Source: Candidatus Pseudobacter hemicellulosilyticus
Lineage (GTDB): Bacteria; Bacteroidota; Bacteroidia; Chitinophagales; Chitinophagaceae
NCBI GenBank assembly: GCA_029202545.1
Contig: CP119311.1
Location: forward strand, 1,116,001-1,180,000
Length of the DNA stretch: 64,000 bases
Direction: 5' to 3'
The notes under the pieces are model-generated. The model ran no database searches, was not told where the DNA came from, and saw only the letters and a list, made by a program, of their open reading frames with translations. A program made the translations under genes and the position numbers. This document shows positions 23,812-32,632 of this stretch, in pieces (the stretch's first letter is position 1; the number at the start of each line of letters is the position of its first letter).

Positions 23812-24378
23812 TTATAATTTCAATAAAAAGAATATGAACAGGTAGATCCACAACAGGTCTACAAAATGCCAGTAAATGCTGGCCACTTCCACAGGGACCG
23901 GGTTATAGTTCCGGACCCTGGCGCTGAACGCCCTGAAGAAGATCACCAGCAAGGCGATAGCTCCACCCAGTACGTGCAGGATATGCAGCCCGAAGATGAT
24001 GTACAGGAACTGTCCGGCTCCGGATCCGCCACTCAGGCTGATACCGCTGGCGGCCAGCTTGCTGAAGCCGATGATCTGCATCGCAATAAAAGCGATCCCC
24101 AGCACAGCCGTCACAATCAGTAGGCGGCGATACTGATGCATCTGCTTTTCCTTGAATGCTTTCAGGGATAGCTGCATGGTCAGGCTGCTAAGCAGCATTA
24201 CACCTGTTGAATAATAAAAGAGCTGCGGCATTTCTATATTATACCATCCGGGCAGGCTGCCTTTCACAATATAAGCGCTGGTCAAACCTGCAAACATCAT
24301 GATGATGCTGCCGATGGCGATCCACAAGGTGAACTTGTGGGGATGGATCTTTTGTCGCTGTGAACTAACCATTTCCAT
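23812..24378 (-). CDS. Cytochrome c oxidase subunit III-like protein
   Basis: A 188-residue membrane protein of the subunit III family, with five helices and the conserved end EVASIYWHFVDLLWIYLFIFFLLKL. The N-terminal part (KFTLWIAIGSIIMMFAGLTSAYIVK) is shorter and more divergent than in the neighbouring subunit III. Tandem short subunit III genes are usual in Bacteroidota oxidase loci and both products are presumed to be in the complex. It lies 31 nt after ctaB. Two methionines, three codons apart, could start it; I keep the first. Confidence 0.9.
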   Translation of the reverse strand: MEMVSSQRQKIHPHKFTLWIAIGSIIMMFAGLTSAYIVKGSLPGWYNIEMPQLFYYSTGVMLLSSLTMQLSLKAFKEKQMHQYRRLLIVTAVLGIAFIAMQIIGFSKLAASGISLSGGSGAGQFLYIIFGLHILHVLGGAIALLVIFFRAFSARVRNYNPVPVEVASIYWHFVDLLWIYLFIFFLLKL

Positions 24379-24409
24379 GGTATTAACTTGTTATGCCTTT
24401 ATAAAATCG

Positions 24410-25312
24410 TTACAACTTATCTGCCAGTAATGCCAGGAGCACGATGGGCAGGTAAATATAACTGCTGAACATCACTCTTCTGGCGGCCTTTGTTTCCATT
24501 TCCCGGTACAGGCGGACACTTTGCCAGATCATAAACACATTGGCGCCCAGTACAATCCAGAGGCTGGTCATCCCACTCACCCCTGCCAGGTAAGGCAGCG
24601 CCCCGATGGGGATCAGGACCAGGGAGTAGATGATGGACTGGATGGCTGAAAAACGGCCCGGACCTTCCGTGGAGGGCATCAGTTTGAAACCGGCATAGCT
24701 GTAGTCCTTGTGTGCAATCCAGGCGATAGCCCAGAAATGCGGGAACTGCCAGAAGAACTGGATCGCAAATAAGGTCCAGCCACCCCAGCTCAGTGCATCC
24801 TGTCCGGCAGCCCAGCCAATGAGGCAGGGCAAAGCGCCGGGTACCGCACCTACCAGCACCGAAACGGAGCTGACTTTTTTGAGGGGCGTATACATGAAGG
24901 CGTACATGAACCAGCTGACCAGGGCCGTTACGGCTGACAGCAGGTTGAAAAAATAGCCCAGGATGAACAGACCCGCCATCAGGGTAATGATGGCAAACGC
25001 CCATCCTTCTTCCACACTCATCCGGCCTGAAGCCACCGGCCTTTTGGCCGTCCGCTTCATCAGGGAATCTGTATCTTTTTCCACTACCTGGTTCACTGCA
25101 TTGGCGCTGCCTGTTACCAGCATGCCGCCCAGGAACAGCAGGAGGATCATGCCCCAGTCAAAAGCCACCACTTTAGGGGCCAGGAGGTAACTGATCACTG
25201 CTGCAAAAACCACCATGAAGCTAAGGCTGAACTTGATCAGCAGCATGTAATCCTTCACCTTACTGGCGAATGCGAAAGAACTATTCGGCTTCACGGTGTC
25301 TTGCGTCATCAT
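24410..25312 (-). CDS. ctaB: Protoheme IX farnesyltransferase (heme O synthase)
   Basis: A 300-residue UbiA-family membrane enzyme that adds a farnesyl group to heme b, giving heme O, the precursor of heme A in the oxidase. The first aspartate-rich motif is NAVNQVVEKDTDSLMKRTAKRP (about residues 78-99). The second region, AHKDYSYAGFKLMPS, follows near residue 200, and about nine helices are present. I use the double ATG at 25312/25309; the frame is open further up, but that N-terminal part is polar and not conserved. Placement between subunits I and III supports oxidase assembly. Confidence 0.94.
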   Translation of the reverse strand: MMTQDTVKPNSSFAFASKVKDYMLLIKFSLSFMVVFAAVISYLLAPKVVAFDWGMILLLFLGGMLVTGSANAVNQVVEKDTDSLMKRTAKRPVASGRMSVEEGWAFAIITLMAGLFILGYFFNLLSAVTALVSWFMYAFMYTPLKKVSSVSVLVGAVPGALPCLIGWAAGQDALSWGGWTLFAIQFFWQFPHFWAIAWIAHKDYSYAGFKLMPSTEGPGRFSAIQSIIYSLVLIPIGALPYLAGVSGMTSLWIVLGANVFMIWQSVRLYREMETKAARRVMFSSYIYLPIVLLALLADKL

Positions 25313-25445
25313 TTGTATGGTTTTATGAGTACCATTTCTTTGTTCGGGTCCCCTGCCATAGTCAGCGGACCATTTGTTGCGCCACCCGCTGATCAGCAAA
25401 CTGCCTGGCGGGCCTCCCGGCTACCGGATCACCGGCGCCGCAGGA

Positions 25446-27263
25446 TTAGTGCGCGTGCTCATCCGGGCCCAGGGGCTCGTTCTGAGGAATATGATCCCTT
25501 CCATCCTTGCTATAGTCATAGGCCCAGCGGTGTACTTCGGGGATCTCTCCGGGCCAGTTGCCGTGTCCGGGACGGATCGGTGTGGTCCATTCCAGGGTAT
25601 TGGCGCCGTAAGGGTTCAGTGAAGTTACCTTCCTGCCTTTGAATATAGAATAGAAGAAGTTGAAGATGAACATCAGCTGTACGGAAAATACCACAATGGC
25701 TACCGTAGAGATGAACTTGTTCAGTTCTGCAAATTGGTTAAAGGATTCCCAGATGCTGTAATCCAGGTAACGACGGGGCATACCGGCCAGACCCTCATAG
25801 TGCATGGGCCAGAAGATCAGGTAAGCGCCGATCAGGGTAACCCAGAAGTGGATATAGGCCATGGTATTGTTCATGTAGCGGCCATACATTTTGGGGAACC
25901 AGTGGTAAACACCGGCAAACATCCCAAAGAAGGCGGATACACCCATTACAATGTGGAAGTGCGCAATCACAAAATAGGTATCGTGCAGGTGTACGTCCAG
26001 GGTTGAGTTACCCAGGAAGATACCCGTCAGACCACCGGAGATGAACAGGCTCACAAAACCCAGGGCGAACATCATACCGGGTGTGAACCGGATATTCGCT
26101 TTCCAGATAGTGGTCAGCCAGTTGAACACCTTGATGGCAGACGGTACGGCGATCAGCAGGGTCAGCAACACGAAAACAGAACCCAGGAAGGGGTTGAGGC
26201 CGGTTACAAACATGTGGTGCGCCCATACCAGGAAGGCCAGGATAGTGATGGCGAACATGGAGCCCACCATGGCCATATAGCCGAAGATGGGTTTCCGGGA
26301 ATTGACAGAAAGGATCTCTGACGCCAGGCCCATGGCCGGCAGCAGGATGATATATACTTCGGGGTGACCCAGGAACCAGAACAAGTGCTGGTACAGGATA
26401 GCGCTGCCACCTTCGTTGGGGAGGGCGCCTACACCCGTGATGAAGATATCAGACAGGTAGAAGCTGGTGCCTGCGTGACGATCAAAGAACAGCAGGATAA
26501 AACCGGAGAACAGTACCGGGAAGGACAGAACGCCCAACACAGCGGTAAAGAACAGGGCCCAGATAGTCAGCGGAAGACGGGTCATGCTCATACCCTTGGT
26601 ACGCATGTTCAGTACGGTAGAGATATAGTTCAGACCAGCCAGCAGCTGGGATACCACAAACATTGCCATAGAAGCCATCCAGAGGTCCATACCCGTTTTG
26701 GAACCCGGAGAGGCGGAACCCACCGCACTGAGTGGCGGATAGGCCGTCCAGCCACCACTGAAGGGTCCGGTCTGGATAAAGAGGGAAGAGATCATTACAA
26801 TGCTGCCGCCAAAGAAGAACCAGTAGGACAGCATGTTCATCATGGGAGAAGCCATATCACGGGCGCCGATCTGCAGGGGGATCAGGAAGTTGGCGAAAGT
26901 ACCACTCAGACCACCGGTCAGTACGAAGAACACCAGAACGGTACCGTGCATGGTAACCAGTGCATAGTAATTCTCAGCGCTGATCTTACCGCCTTTGGCC
27001 CATCTGCCCAGGATATCTTCCAGGAAGGGGAAGGTCTGGTCAGGATAGCCCAGTTGCAGGCGGAACAGTACAGACATCAGACCACCAATGATAGCCCACA
27101 CCATCCCTGTGATCAGGAACTGTTTGGCGATCATTTTATGATCCTGGCTGAAAACGTATTTGGTGATGAACGTTTCCTTGTGATGGTGCACGTGATGCTC
27201 GTCATGATGCACATCATGAGTGGTGACTACTTCAGAATGTCCGTGCGATGCTTCGTGGCTCAT
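25446..27263 (-). CDS. ctaD: Cytochrome c oxidase subunit I
   Basis: The 605-residue catalytic subunit with twelve membrane helices, low-spin heme a and the heme a3-CuB site where oxygen is reduced. The CuB/cross-link motif LGHPEVYIILLPAMG is present with its glutamate, as in A1-type oxidases. It is followed by AHHMF with the two adjacent CuB histidines, and HDTYFVIAHFHIV in helix 10 holds the ligands of both hemes. The N-terminus is very histidine-rich (HEASHGHSEVVTTHDVHHDEHHVHHH), perhaps for copper handling. It lies 64 nt after subunit II. The 133-nt gap to ctaB is the widest in the operon. Confidence 0.97.
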   Translation of the reverse strand: MSHEASHGHSEVVTTHDVHHDEHHVHHHKETFITKYVFSQDHKMIAKQFLITGMVWAIIGGLMSVLFRLQLGYPDQTFPFLEDILGRWAKGGKISAENYYALVTMHGTVLVFFVLTGGLSGTFANFLIPLQIGARDMASPMMNMLSYWFFFGGSIVMISSLFIQTGPFSGGWTAYPPLSAVGSASPGSKTGMDLWMASMAMFVVSQLLAGLNYISTVLNMRTKGMSMTRLPLTIWALFFTAVLGVLSFPVLFSGFILLFFDRHAGTSFYLSDIFITGVGALPNEGGSAILYQHLFWFLGHPEVYIILLPAMGLASEILSVNSRKPIFGYMAMVGSMFAITILAFLVWAHHMFVTGLNPFLGSVFVLLTLLIAVPSAIKVFNWLTTIWKANIRFTPGMMFALGFVSLFISGGLTGIFLGNSTLDVHLHDTYFVIAHFHIVMGVSAFFGMFAGVYHWFPKMYGRYMNNTMAYIHFWVTLIGAYLIFWPMHYEGLAGMPRRYLDYSIWESFNQFAELNKFISTVAIVVFSVQLMFIFNFFYSIFKGRKVTSLNPYGANTLEWTTPIRPGHGNWPGEIPEVHRWAYDYSKDGRDHIPQNEPLGPDEHAH

Positions 27264-27327
27264 GATATTATTTTTATAATAATCGGGTATTTCAATTCAG
27301 TTATCTGGTTTCCTCAGGGTCCGCGCC

Positions 27328-28488
27328 TTATTTGTTTGCAGCAGCCAGGGGCTGGGCAACCTGTGCAGCAGCAGTGGCCTTGGTAGTATCTGCCTGTTGG
27401 GCAGGTGCAGCCGGGGCCGGAGCAGCAGGTGCTTTTTCCGGGAATGCTGTTACATAGGCCGGTGTCTGTTTGGCCCTCCAGAGAATGAACTCTGCCTTGG
27501 TAACAACCTTGATCAGTCCCTTCATAGAGTAGTGACCGTTGCCGCACATCTGGTCGCAGGAGATCTCATACTCAAATTTGGGATTCTTGGTGATAGCCTT
27601 CATTTCCTCTGTGGTATACTTGGGGGTGAACCACATAGTAGTAGGCGTACCGGGTACCGCGTCCATTTTCAGGCGGAAATGCGACAGACCTACGTCATGG
27701 ATCACGTCCCGCGACTGGATGATCAGCTTAACAGGTTCATCCTTTACCAGGTAGATGGCTTCGTTGGTAACAATATCATCAAAAGTAGCAGGGTCTGCTT
27801 TGATGTCCACACTACCGCTGATCTTGCCATGGGTATCGGTCTTCCGGATGGTAGTATCGATCCAGTTCAGGCCCAGCTGGTTGTTGGCGCCTTCGTCAAT
27901 CATGCGGTAATACTTCTTACCAAAAGTCTTGTCCTTGCCCGGATAGCGGTAGATCCATCCGAACTGTTTGCCGGTGATCTCCACCTGCATGGAATTCTCG
28001 GGTGCGTCACCAGTGATCTTGAACCAGTAGAACAGGCCAAATCCTACCAGGATACAGAGCGTAATAGCGGGCACTGTGGTCCAGAGGATCTCCAGCTTGT
28101 TGTTATGGGGATAGAAGAATGCTTTGCGTTTGTCGTTGTACTGATATTTATAGGCGAACCAGAACAGTAAGATCTGTGTTATAAAAAATACGATACCGGT
28201 AATGGCGATGGTGATGAGCAGCATGGTGTCAATCTTCTCTCCATGATCCGATGCAGAGGGATAGGCCAGCAGCGTTTTACCGTACAGCAGCTTGTTGCAC
28301 CAGAACACACCGATCAGTCCCAATACCAGGAACACGACCATCAGAAATGCATTTACCTTATTGCTTTGTTCAAAAGCTCTCTTCTCGCCTTTCAGCACAG
28401 AAACGTACTCGCTGGCCTTGGCAATCTGAAAAGTGATCAGAAAGCCGAGGGCAAGGATCGCCAGGAGAAATATTCCGGTAGTTGTCAT
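27328..28488 (-). CDS. ctaC: Cytochrome c oxidase subunit II
   Basis: A 386-residue subunit that takes electrons from the donor cytochrome at its dinuclear CuA centre. Three N-terminal hydrophobic segments (about 3-20, 47-65 and 87-112) are seen; the periplasmic cupredoxin domain follows. CuA ligands are HDVGLSH and CDQMCGNGHYSM (two cysteines, histidine, methionine). An alanine/proline-rich tail (about 350-386) follows, with no C-terminal cytochrome c domain. In this operon ActE or the N-terminal cytochrome domain of ActA is the natural electron donor. The extra first helix and an insert (about 190-245) make it longer than the usual subunit. Confidence 0.95.
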   Translation of the reverse strand: MTTTGIFLLAILALGFLITFQIAKASEYVSVLKGEKRAFEQSNKVNAFLMVVFLVLGLIGVFWCNKLLYGKTLLAYPSASDHGEKIDTMLLITIAITGIVFFITQILLFWFAYKYQYNDKRKAFFYPHNNKLEILWTTVPAITLCILVGFGLFYWFKITGDAPENSMQVEITGKQFGWIYRYPGKDKTFGKKYYRMIDEGANNQLGLNWIDTTIRKTDTHGKISGSVDIKADPATFDDIVTNEAIYLVKDEPVKLIIQSRDVIHDVGLSHFRLKMDAVPGTPTTMWFTPKYTTEEMKAITKNPKFEYEISCDQMCGNGHYSMKGLIKVVTKAEFILWRAKQTPAYVTAFPEKAPAAPAPAAPAQQADTTKATAAAQVAQPLAAANK

Positions 28489-28555
28489 GATCTATCAATA
28501 AGTTTAATTCGAACAAACAAAGTTTAGACTTTTTTTGAACATCTGCCCTATCCGC

Positions 28556-29779
28556 TTAGGTATGGTGAATGATACTTTCTTTAATCAGCGGGTGGTTCCT
28601 GGCCAGCATCGGGTACTTACTCAGGTAATTACCAACGCAATACATGATAACACCAATGAAACCGGCGGCAATACCAAAATCAAACAGGCTCAGGGTTACA
28701 TGGTCTTTTTCCACGCTGGCAAATACCATCTGGTAGAAATCCAGCCAGTGGCCGAAGATGATCACGATACCCATGAATACGATAGTGGTATAATTCCTTT
28801 TGGCTCCGGCGCGCATCAGTATCAGGAAAGGCGCCAGGAAGTTGATGATAAAGCTGAACCAGAAGATGCCTGCATAAGCGCCGGTCTTGTGGTCTGTAAC
28901 GATCCTGGACTCAAAGTATACTGTTTCCTCAGGAATGTTGGCATACCAGATCAGCATATACTGGGAGAACCAGAGGTAGGTCCAGAAGATGGAGAACGCA
29001 AACATGAACTTACCCAGGTCATGCAGGTGCTCCTGGTTGGTATATTCCAGGTATCCTTTGTTCTTGAAATAAACGACAAACATGGCCATCAGCGCCATAC
29101 CGGCCACAAAGCTGCTGACAAAAGTGTACCAGCTGTACATGGTAGAATACCAGTGTGCATCGATGCTCATCAGCCAGAGCCAGGGAACGGTGGACATAAC
29201 TGTTAAACCGAACCATACCAAAAACAAAGAGGCCCAAACGGTGTTCTTATAGAGATACTTTTTAGCTGCTTCACGGCTGGGAAGCGGATTATTGTCCAGT
29301 TCACGGGAAAGGCTGCGCATTTTGCGGCCCAGCACATACCAGAGAGCAATGGCCAGTAAAGTCCAGATGATGAAAAATTTCGAGTTGAGGAACCCTACTT
29401 TTCCTTCCAGGATCTTGTCTCCATCAGGATGGAGCCAGTGGAAAATGTGGGGGTCTACCGTCACCAGGGCTATCAGTACAACGGAGGCAATGATACCCAG
29501 GGGCAATACAGCTGTTGAAATGGCTTCGGCTACCCTTCTGAACGATATCTGCCAGCCGCCAAAAGCCAGTGTGGTGGCGCAGATAAAGAACATAGAGGCG
29601 TTGACCATCAGCAGGAAGTAGACACTGTTCTGCAGCAGGGCAGCCCAGAATCTGGCCGTATGCTCACCGGTGCCATACATAAAAAAACCGATAATCAACG
29701 ACAGCAAGCCTACTCCGATCAGGGCTAATGACCATGTTCTGTATCGCTTCGGTATCTCGAAAAATTCTTTAATAGCCAT
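28556..29779 (-). CDS. actF: Alternative Complex III subunit ActF (quinol:cytochrome c oxidoreductase, NrfD-like)
   Basis: A 407-residue membrane protein with about ten helices, paralogous to ActC/NrfD, that forms part of the membrane core of Alternative Complex III. Hallmarks are GFFMYGTGEHTARFWAALLQNSVYF, WQISFRRVAEAIS near the start and FSQYMLIWYANIPEET in the middle, which is typical of ActF. By family knowledge ActF is the less clearly quinol-binding partner of the two. The TTG three codons upstream is rejected for the ATG at 29779. It is placed between ActE (42 nt) and oxidase subunit II (67 nt), so ACIII and oxidase are made from one message. Confidence 0.92.
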   Translation of the reverse strand: MAIKEFFEIPKRYRTWSLALIGVGLLSLIIGFFMYGTGEHTARFWAALLQNSVYFLLMVNASMFFICATTLAFGGWQISFRRVAEAISTAVLPLGIIASVVLIALVTVDPHIFHWLHPDGDKILEGKVGFLNSKFFIIWTLLAIALWYVLGRKMRSLSRELDNNPLPSREAAKKYLYKNTVWASLFLVWFGLTVMSTVPWLWLMSIDAHWYSTMYSWYTFVSSFVAGMALMAMFVVYFKNKGYLEYTNQEHLHDLGKFMFAFSIFWTYLWFSQYMLIWYANIPEETVYFESRIVTDHKTGAYAGIFWFSFIINFLAPFLILMRAGAKRNYTTIVFMGIVIIFGHWLDFYQMVFASVEKDHVTLSLFDFGIAAGFIGVIMYCVGNYLSKYPMLARNHPLIKESIIHHT

Positions 29780-29821
29780 TGTCAACAATTTATAATTTCT
29801 TGTTTGTCTCTTGTCTGATAA

Positions 29822-30472
29822 TTACTTGGCAGTTGCAGTAGAATCTGCGCTGGCAGCGGAGGCTGACGAGCCGCCTTTTGCTTCAGCCTGTTTGGCTTTG
29901 ATATAAGCAATCACCATCCAGCGCTGGGTAGTGCTCAGCTGGGAAGCGTAGCTGCCCATCTGGCCCTTGCCATAGGTAACAGAATAATACATCTGGCCGG
30001 AAGGCATATTTAAATAGGTAGCGTTGCCGATCAGGTTGGCAGGAGCAGCTATATAAGGACCGTCAGTGCCATCGCTTCTCTTGTGCAGCGGACCGGCTCC
30101 ATCCAGCTTGGTCCCATGACAGATACCGCAGTTGATCAGGTACAGGCGCTCTGCTTCTTTCAGCTGAGCTTCTGACAGAGCAGTCAGCGGATTGACCACG
30201 GCTTTGGAAGCTACGTAGTTGGCAGTATCACCCTGTTTGTCCTTCTGGATAGCAAAAGGGAACAACTCACCTCTTTTGATGGTGCCCGCAACGGGGGTTG
30301 CCTTATAGTTGATGCCTTGCGCCAGCAATGTATCGTGGGATACATAGGTTTCCAGGGCAACGCTGGGACCCATATCGGTCATATAGGCTCTACCGGGCTC
30401 CCTGCGAACACCACTACAACTCCAGGCAACAACGGCCAGTACTAAAACAGCTATGATGGATAATTTTTTCAT
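29822..30472 (-). CDS. actE: Alternative Complex III subunit ActE (monoheme cytochrome c lipoprotein)
   Basis: A 216-residue lipoprotein cytochrome c. The lipobox AWSC lies at about residues 16-19, so it is anchored to the membrane. One heme motif is present, CGICH (about 116-120), and the distal methionine is probably in the MGSYAS region. It should carry electrons from the multiheme ActA toward the CuA site of the oxidase. The C-terminus is alanine/serine-rich (GGSSASAASADSTATAK), a likely flexible end. It lies 21 nt after actD and 42 nt ahead of actF. Confidence 0.93.
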   Translation of the reverse strand: MKKLSIIAVLVLAVVAWSCSGVRREPGRAYMTDMGPSVALETYVSHDTLLAQGINYKATPVAGTIKRGELFPFAIQKDKQGDTANYVASKAVVNPLTALSEAQLKEAERLYLINCGICHGTKLDGAGPLHKRSDGTDGPYIAAPANLIGNATYLNMPSGQMYYSVTYGKGQMGSYASQLSTTQRWMVIAYIKAKQAEAKGGSSASAASADSTATAK

Positions 30473-30493
30473 CGTGCTCTATATTCAGTTCAG

Positions 30494-31078
30494 TTATGCA
30501 GATGCGGTTTCTTGATATAACTTTTGGTCTTTGTCGTAAGTGCCCAGCCACCAGCCTTCTTCGGCCATCTGTACATTTACTTCATGAGCGCCCACGTTGT
30601 TCAGGAAAGCCTGTACTTCGGCCTCATCTGTTTTGGGCGTACACTCAATCACCATCACAAATTTGTCATCGGTAGCACGGGCGTGGAAATGGTGCTTTTT
30701 AACAAAAGGCGCCAGCTGACAGAGGTAACAGAAAGTGAGCACCATACCTACGGCAGCGCAGAGAACGGTGAACTCAAAACAGATGGGTACCCATGCCGGC
30801 AAAGCGAAATGCGGCTTACCGCCGATGTTCAGGGGCCAGTCCTTGGTGAACACCCAGGTAATAAAGCTCAGGGCTGTGGTGGTGCCGCAGATGCCGTAAA
30901 TGAAGCCGGCAGTGTGCAGGCTGGTATCCCGCAGACCCATAGCCCTGTCCAGTCCGTGGATGGGGAAGGGCGTATATACATCGTGCAGCTTGTAACCGCC
31001 CTTGCGTACTTTTTTTACTGCGTCGAACAGGACACCCTCTTCATCAAAACAGCCGACTACGAATTTTTTTAAAGCCAT
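30494..31078 (-). CDS. actD: Alternative Complex III subunit ActD (DUF3341)
   Basis: A 194-residue DUF3341 protein, a structural subunit on the cytoplasmic side of Alternative Complex III. The soluble N-terminal ferredoxin-like part contains KKFVVGCFDEEGVLFDAVKKVRKGGYKLHDVYTPFPIHGLD. Two membrane helices follow (about 55-78 and 95-120), then a second small alpha/beta domain (KFVMVIECTPKTDEAEVQAFL). No cofactor site is visible, in keeping with the family. It lies 23 nt after actC and 21 nt before actE. Confidence 0.93.
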   Translation of the reverse strand: MALKKFVVGCFDEEGVLFDAVKKVRKGGYKLHDVYTPFPIHGLDRAMGLRDTSLHTAGFIYGICGTTTALSFITWVFTKDWPLNIGGKPHFALPAWVPICFEFTVLCAAVGMVLTFCYLCQLAPFVKKHHFHARATDDKFVMVIECTPKTDEAEVQAFLNNVGAHEVNVQMAEEGWWLGTYDKDQKLYQETASA

Positions 31079-31101
31079 ATAGCGATTTGTGTGTGTTAAA
31101 A

Positions 31102-32553
31102 TTAATGGTGTGCTGCATGTACAGTATGGTACAGCTCATCAGCACTCTCGTTCTCCACTTTGTCCATGCCTGTCTTATAATTTTCACCGGATTTCTTCAG
31201 GATATGCTTGATCTCCGCAACGGCAATAACCGGGAAGAACTTGCTGAACAGGAAGTAACAGGTAAAGAACAGACCGAAAGTACCCAGGTAGAAGCCTACT
31301 TCCCAGAAAGTGGGGCGGTAGTAGGTAGCCCAGCTACTGGGGACATAGTCGCGGTAAATGGAGGTAACAATGATCACAAAACGTTCAAACCACATACCTA
31401 CGTTTACGATAATGGACATAAAGAAGGTCAATACAATATTCCTGCGCAGCTTCCGGAACCAGAAGATCTGCGGAGAAAGCACGTTACAACCCATCATCAG
31501 CCAGTAGCTCCAGCCATAGGGGCTGAACGGATCCAGCCTGTTCTTCATGAAGGCGTAATTCTCATAAGGGTTCTGACCATACCAGGCCATGAACAGTTCG
31601 GTCAGGTAGGCGATACCTACAATAGAACCGGTGAGTACAATTACCTTGTTCATCACCTCAATATGCTCCAGCGTAATATAGTCCTGCAGGTTGAGCACTT
31701 TCCGGGTGATCAGCAGGAGCGTCTGCACCATGGCGAAACCGGAGAAGATGGCGCCCGCAACGAAATATGGCGGAAAGATGGTGGTATGCCAGCCGGGGAT
31801 CACAGAGGTGGCAAAGTCAAAAGATACGATGGTGTGTACAGAAAGTACCAGGGGCGTACTCAGACCGGCCAGTACCAGCGAGAGGCTTTCATGGCGCTGC
31901 CAGTGTTTGGTGGAACCGGTCCAGCCAAAGGACAGCAGGCCATACATTTTCTTCCTCCATTTCAGTTTGGCGCGGTCACGAACGGTGGCCAGGTCAGGCA
32001 ACAGGCCGCAATACCAGAATAACAGTGATACGGTGAAGTACGTAGAGATCGCAAATACGTCCCAGAGCAGCGGGGAGTTGAAATTCACCCACAGCGGCCC
32101 CCGGGTATTGGGGTAAGGCAGTACAAAGAAGGCCATCCATACACGACCCATGTGCCAGATCGGGAACTGGCCCGCGCACATTACCGCGAAGATGGTCATG
32201 GCTTCCGCCGCACGGTTCACACCTGTTCTCCAACCCTGGCGGAACAGCAGCAGGATCGCAGAGATCAGTGTACCCGCGTGACCGATACCTACCCACCATA
32301 CGAAGTTGGTGATATCCCATCCCCAACCCACAGTCTTGTGCAGGTTCCACTGGCCCACGCCATAGGTTACCTCCCGGTAGATGGAGTATACGCCTAATAA
32401 CAGTAAAGCAACCGAGATAATGAACCCGATCCACCATAAGCGGCTCGGCGGCGCTTCAATAGGACGCACAATATCTTCCGTTACCTGGTGATAATCTTTG
32501 GAACCATCCACCAACGGTGATCTTACTTGCGATTCGTACTTTAATAATGCCAT
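31102..32553 (-). CDS. actC: Alternative Complex III subunit ActC (NrfD/PsrC-like)
   Basis: A 483-residue integral membrane protein with about ten helices, homologous to polysulfide reductase NrfD/PsrC. In Alternative Complex III this subunit holds the quinol-binding site next to the iron-sulfur chain of ActB. Typical stretches are TNFVWWVGIGHAGTLISAIL (with the conserved histidine), NRAAEAMTIFAVMCAGQFPI and HTIVSFDFATSVIPGWHTTIFPPYFV. The start ATG at 32553 lies 79 nt after actB. The C-terminal tail is polar and histidine-rich. Confidence 0.94.
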   Translation of the reverse strand: MALLKYESQVRSPLVDGSKDYHQVTEDIVRPIEAPPSRLWWIGFIISVALLLLGVYSIYREVTYGVGQWNLHKTVGWGWDITNFVWWVGIGHAGTLISAILLLFRQGWRTGVNRAAEAMTIFAVMCAGQFPIWHMGRVWMAFFVLPYPNTRGPLWVNFNSPLLWDVFAISTYFTVSLLFWYCGLLPDLATVRDRAKLKWRKKMYGLLSFGWTGSTKHWQRHESLSLVLAGLSTPLVLSVHTIVSFDFATSVIPGWHTTIFPPYFVAGAIFSGFAMVQTLLLITRKVLNLQDYITLEHIEVMNKVIVLTGSIVGIAYLTELFMAWYGQNPYENYAFMKNRLDPFSPYGWSYWLMMGCNVLSPQIFWFRKLRRNIVLTFFMSIIVNVGMWFERFVIIVTSIYRDYVPSSWATYYRPTFWEVGFYLGTFGLFFTCYFLFSKFFPVIAVAEIKHILKKSGENYKTGMDKVENESADELYHTVHAAHH

Positions 32554-32632
32554 GTTATTGAGCTTTGAGCTACGGCGCTTTGGAAAACCGCAGCCTTGAA
32601 ATTTTTATGAATTCAACGAACGTACTCTCCGA

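Noticed and set aside
25313..25399. Longer N-terminus for heme O synthase
   Set aside because: The extra 29 residues are polar and unlike the family; the double ATG at 25312/25309 gives a normal length.
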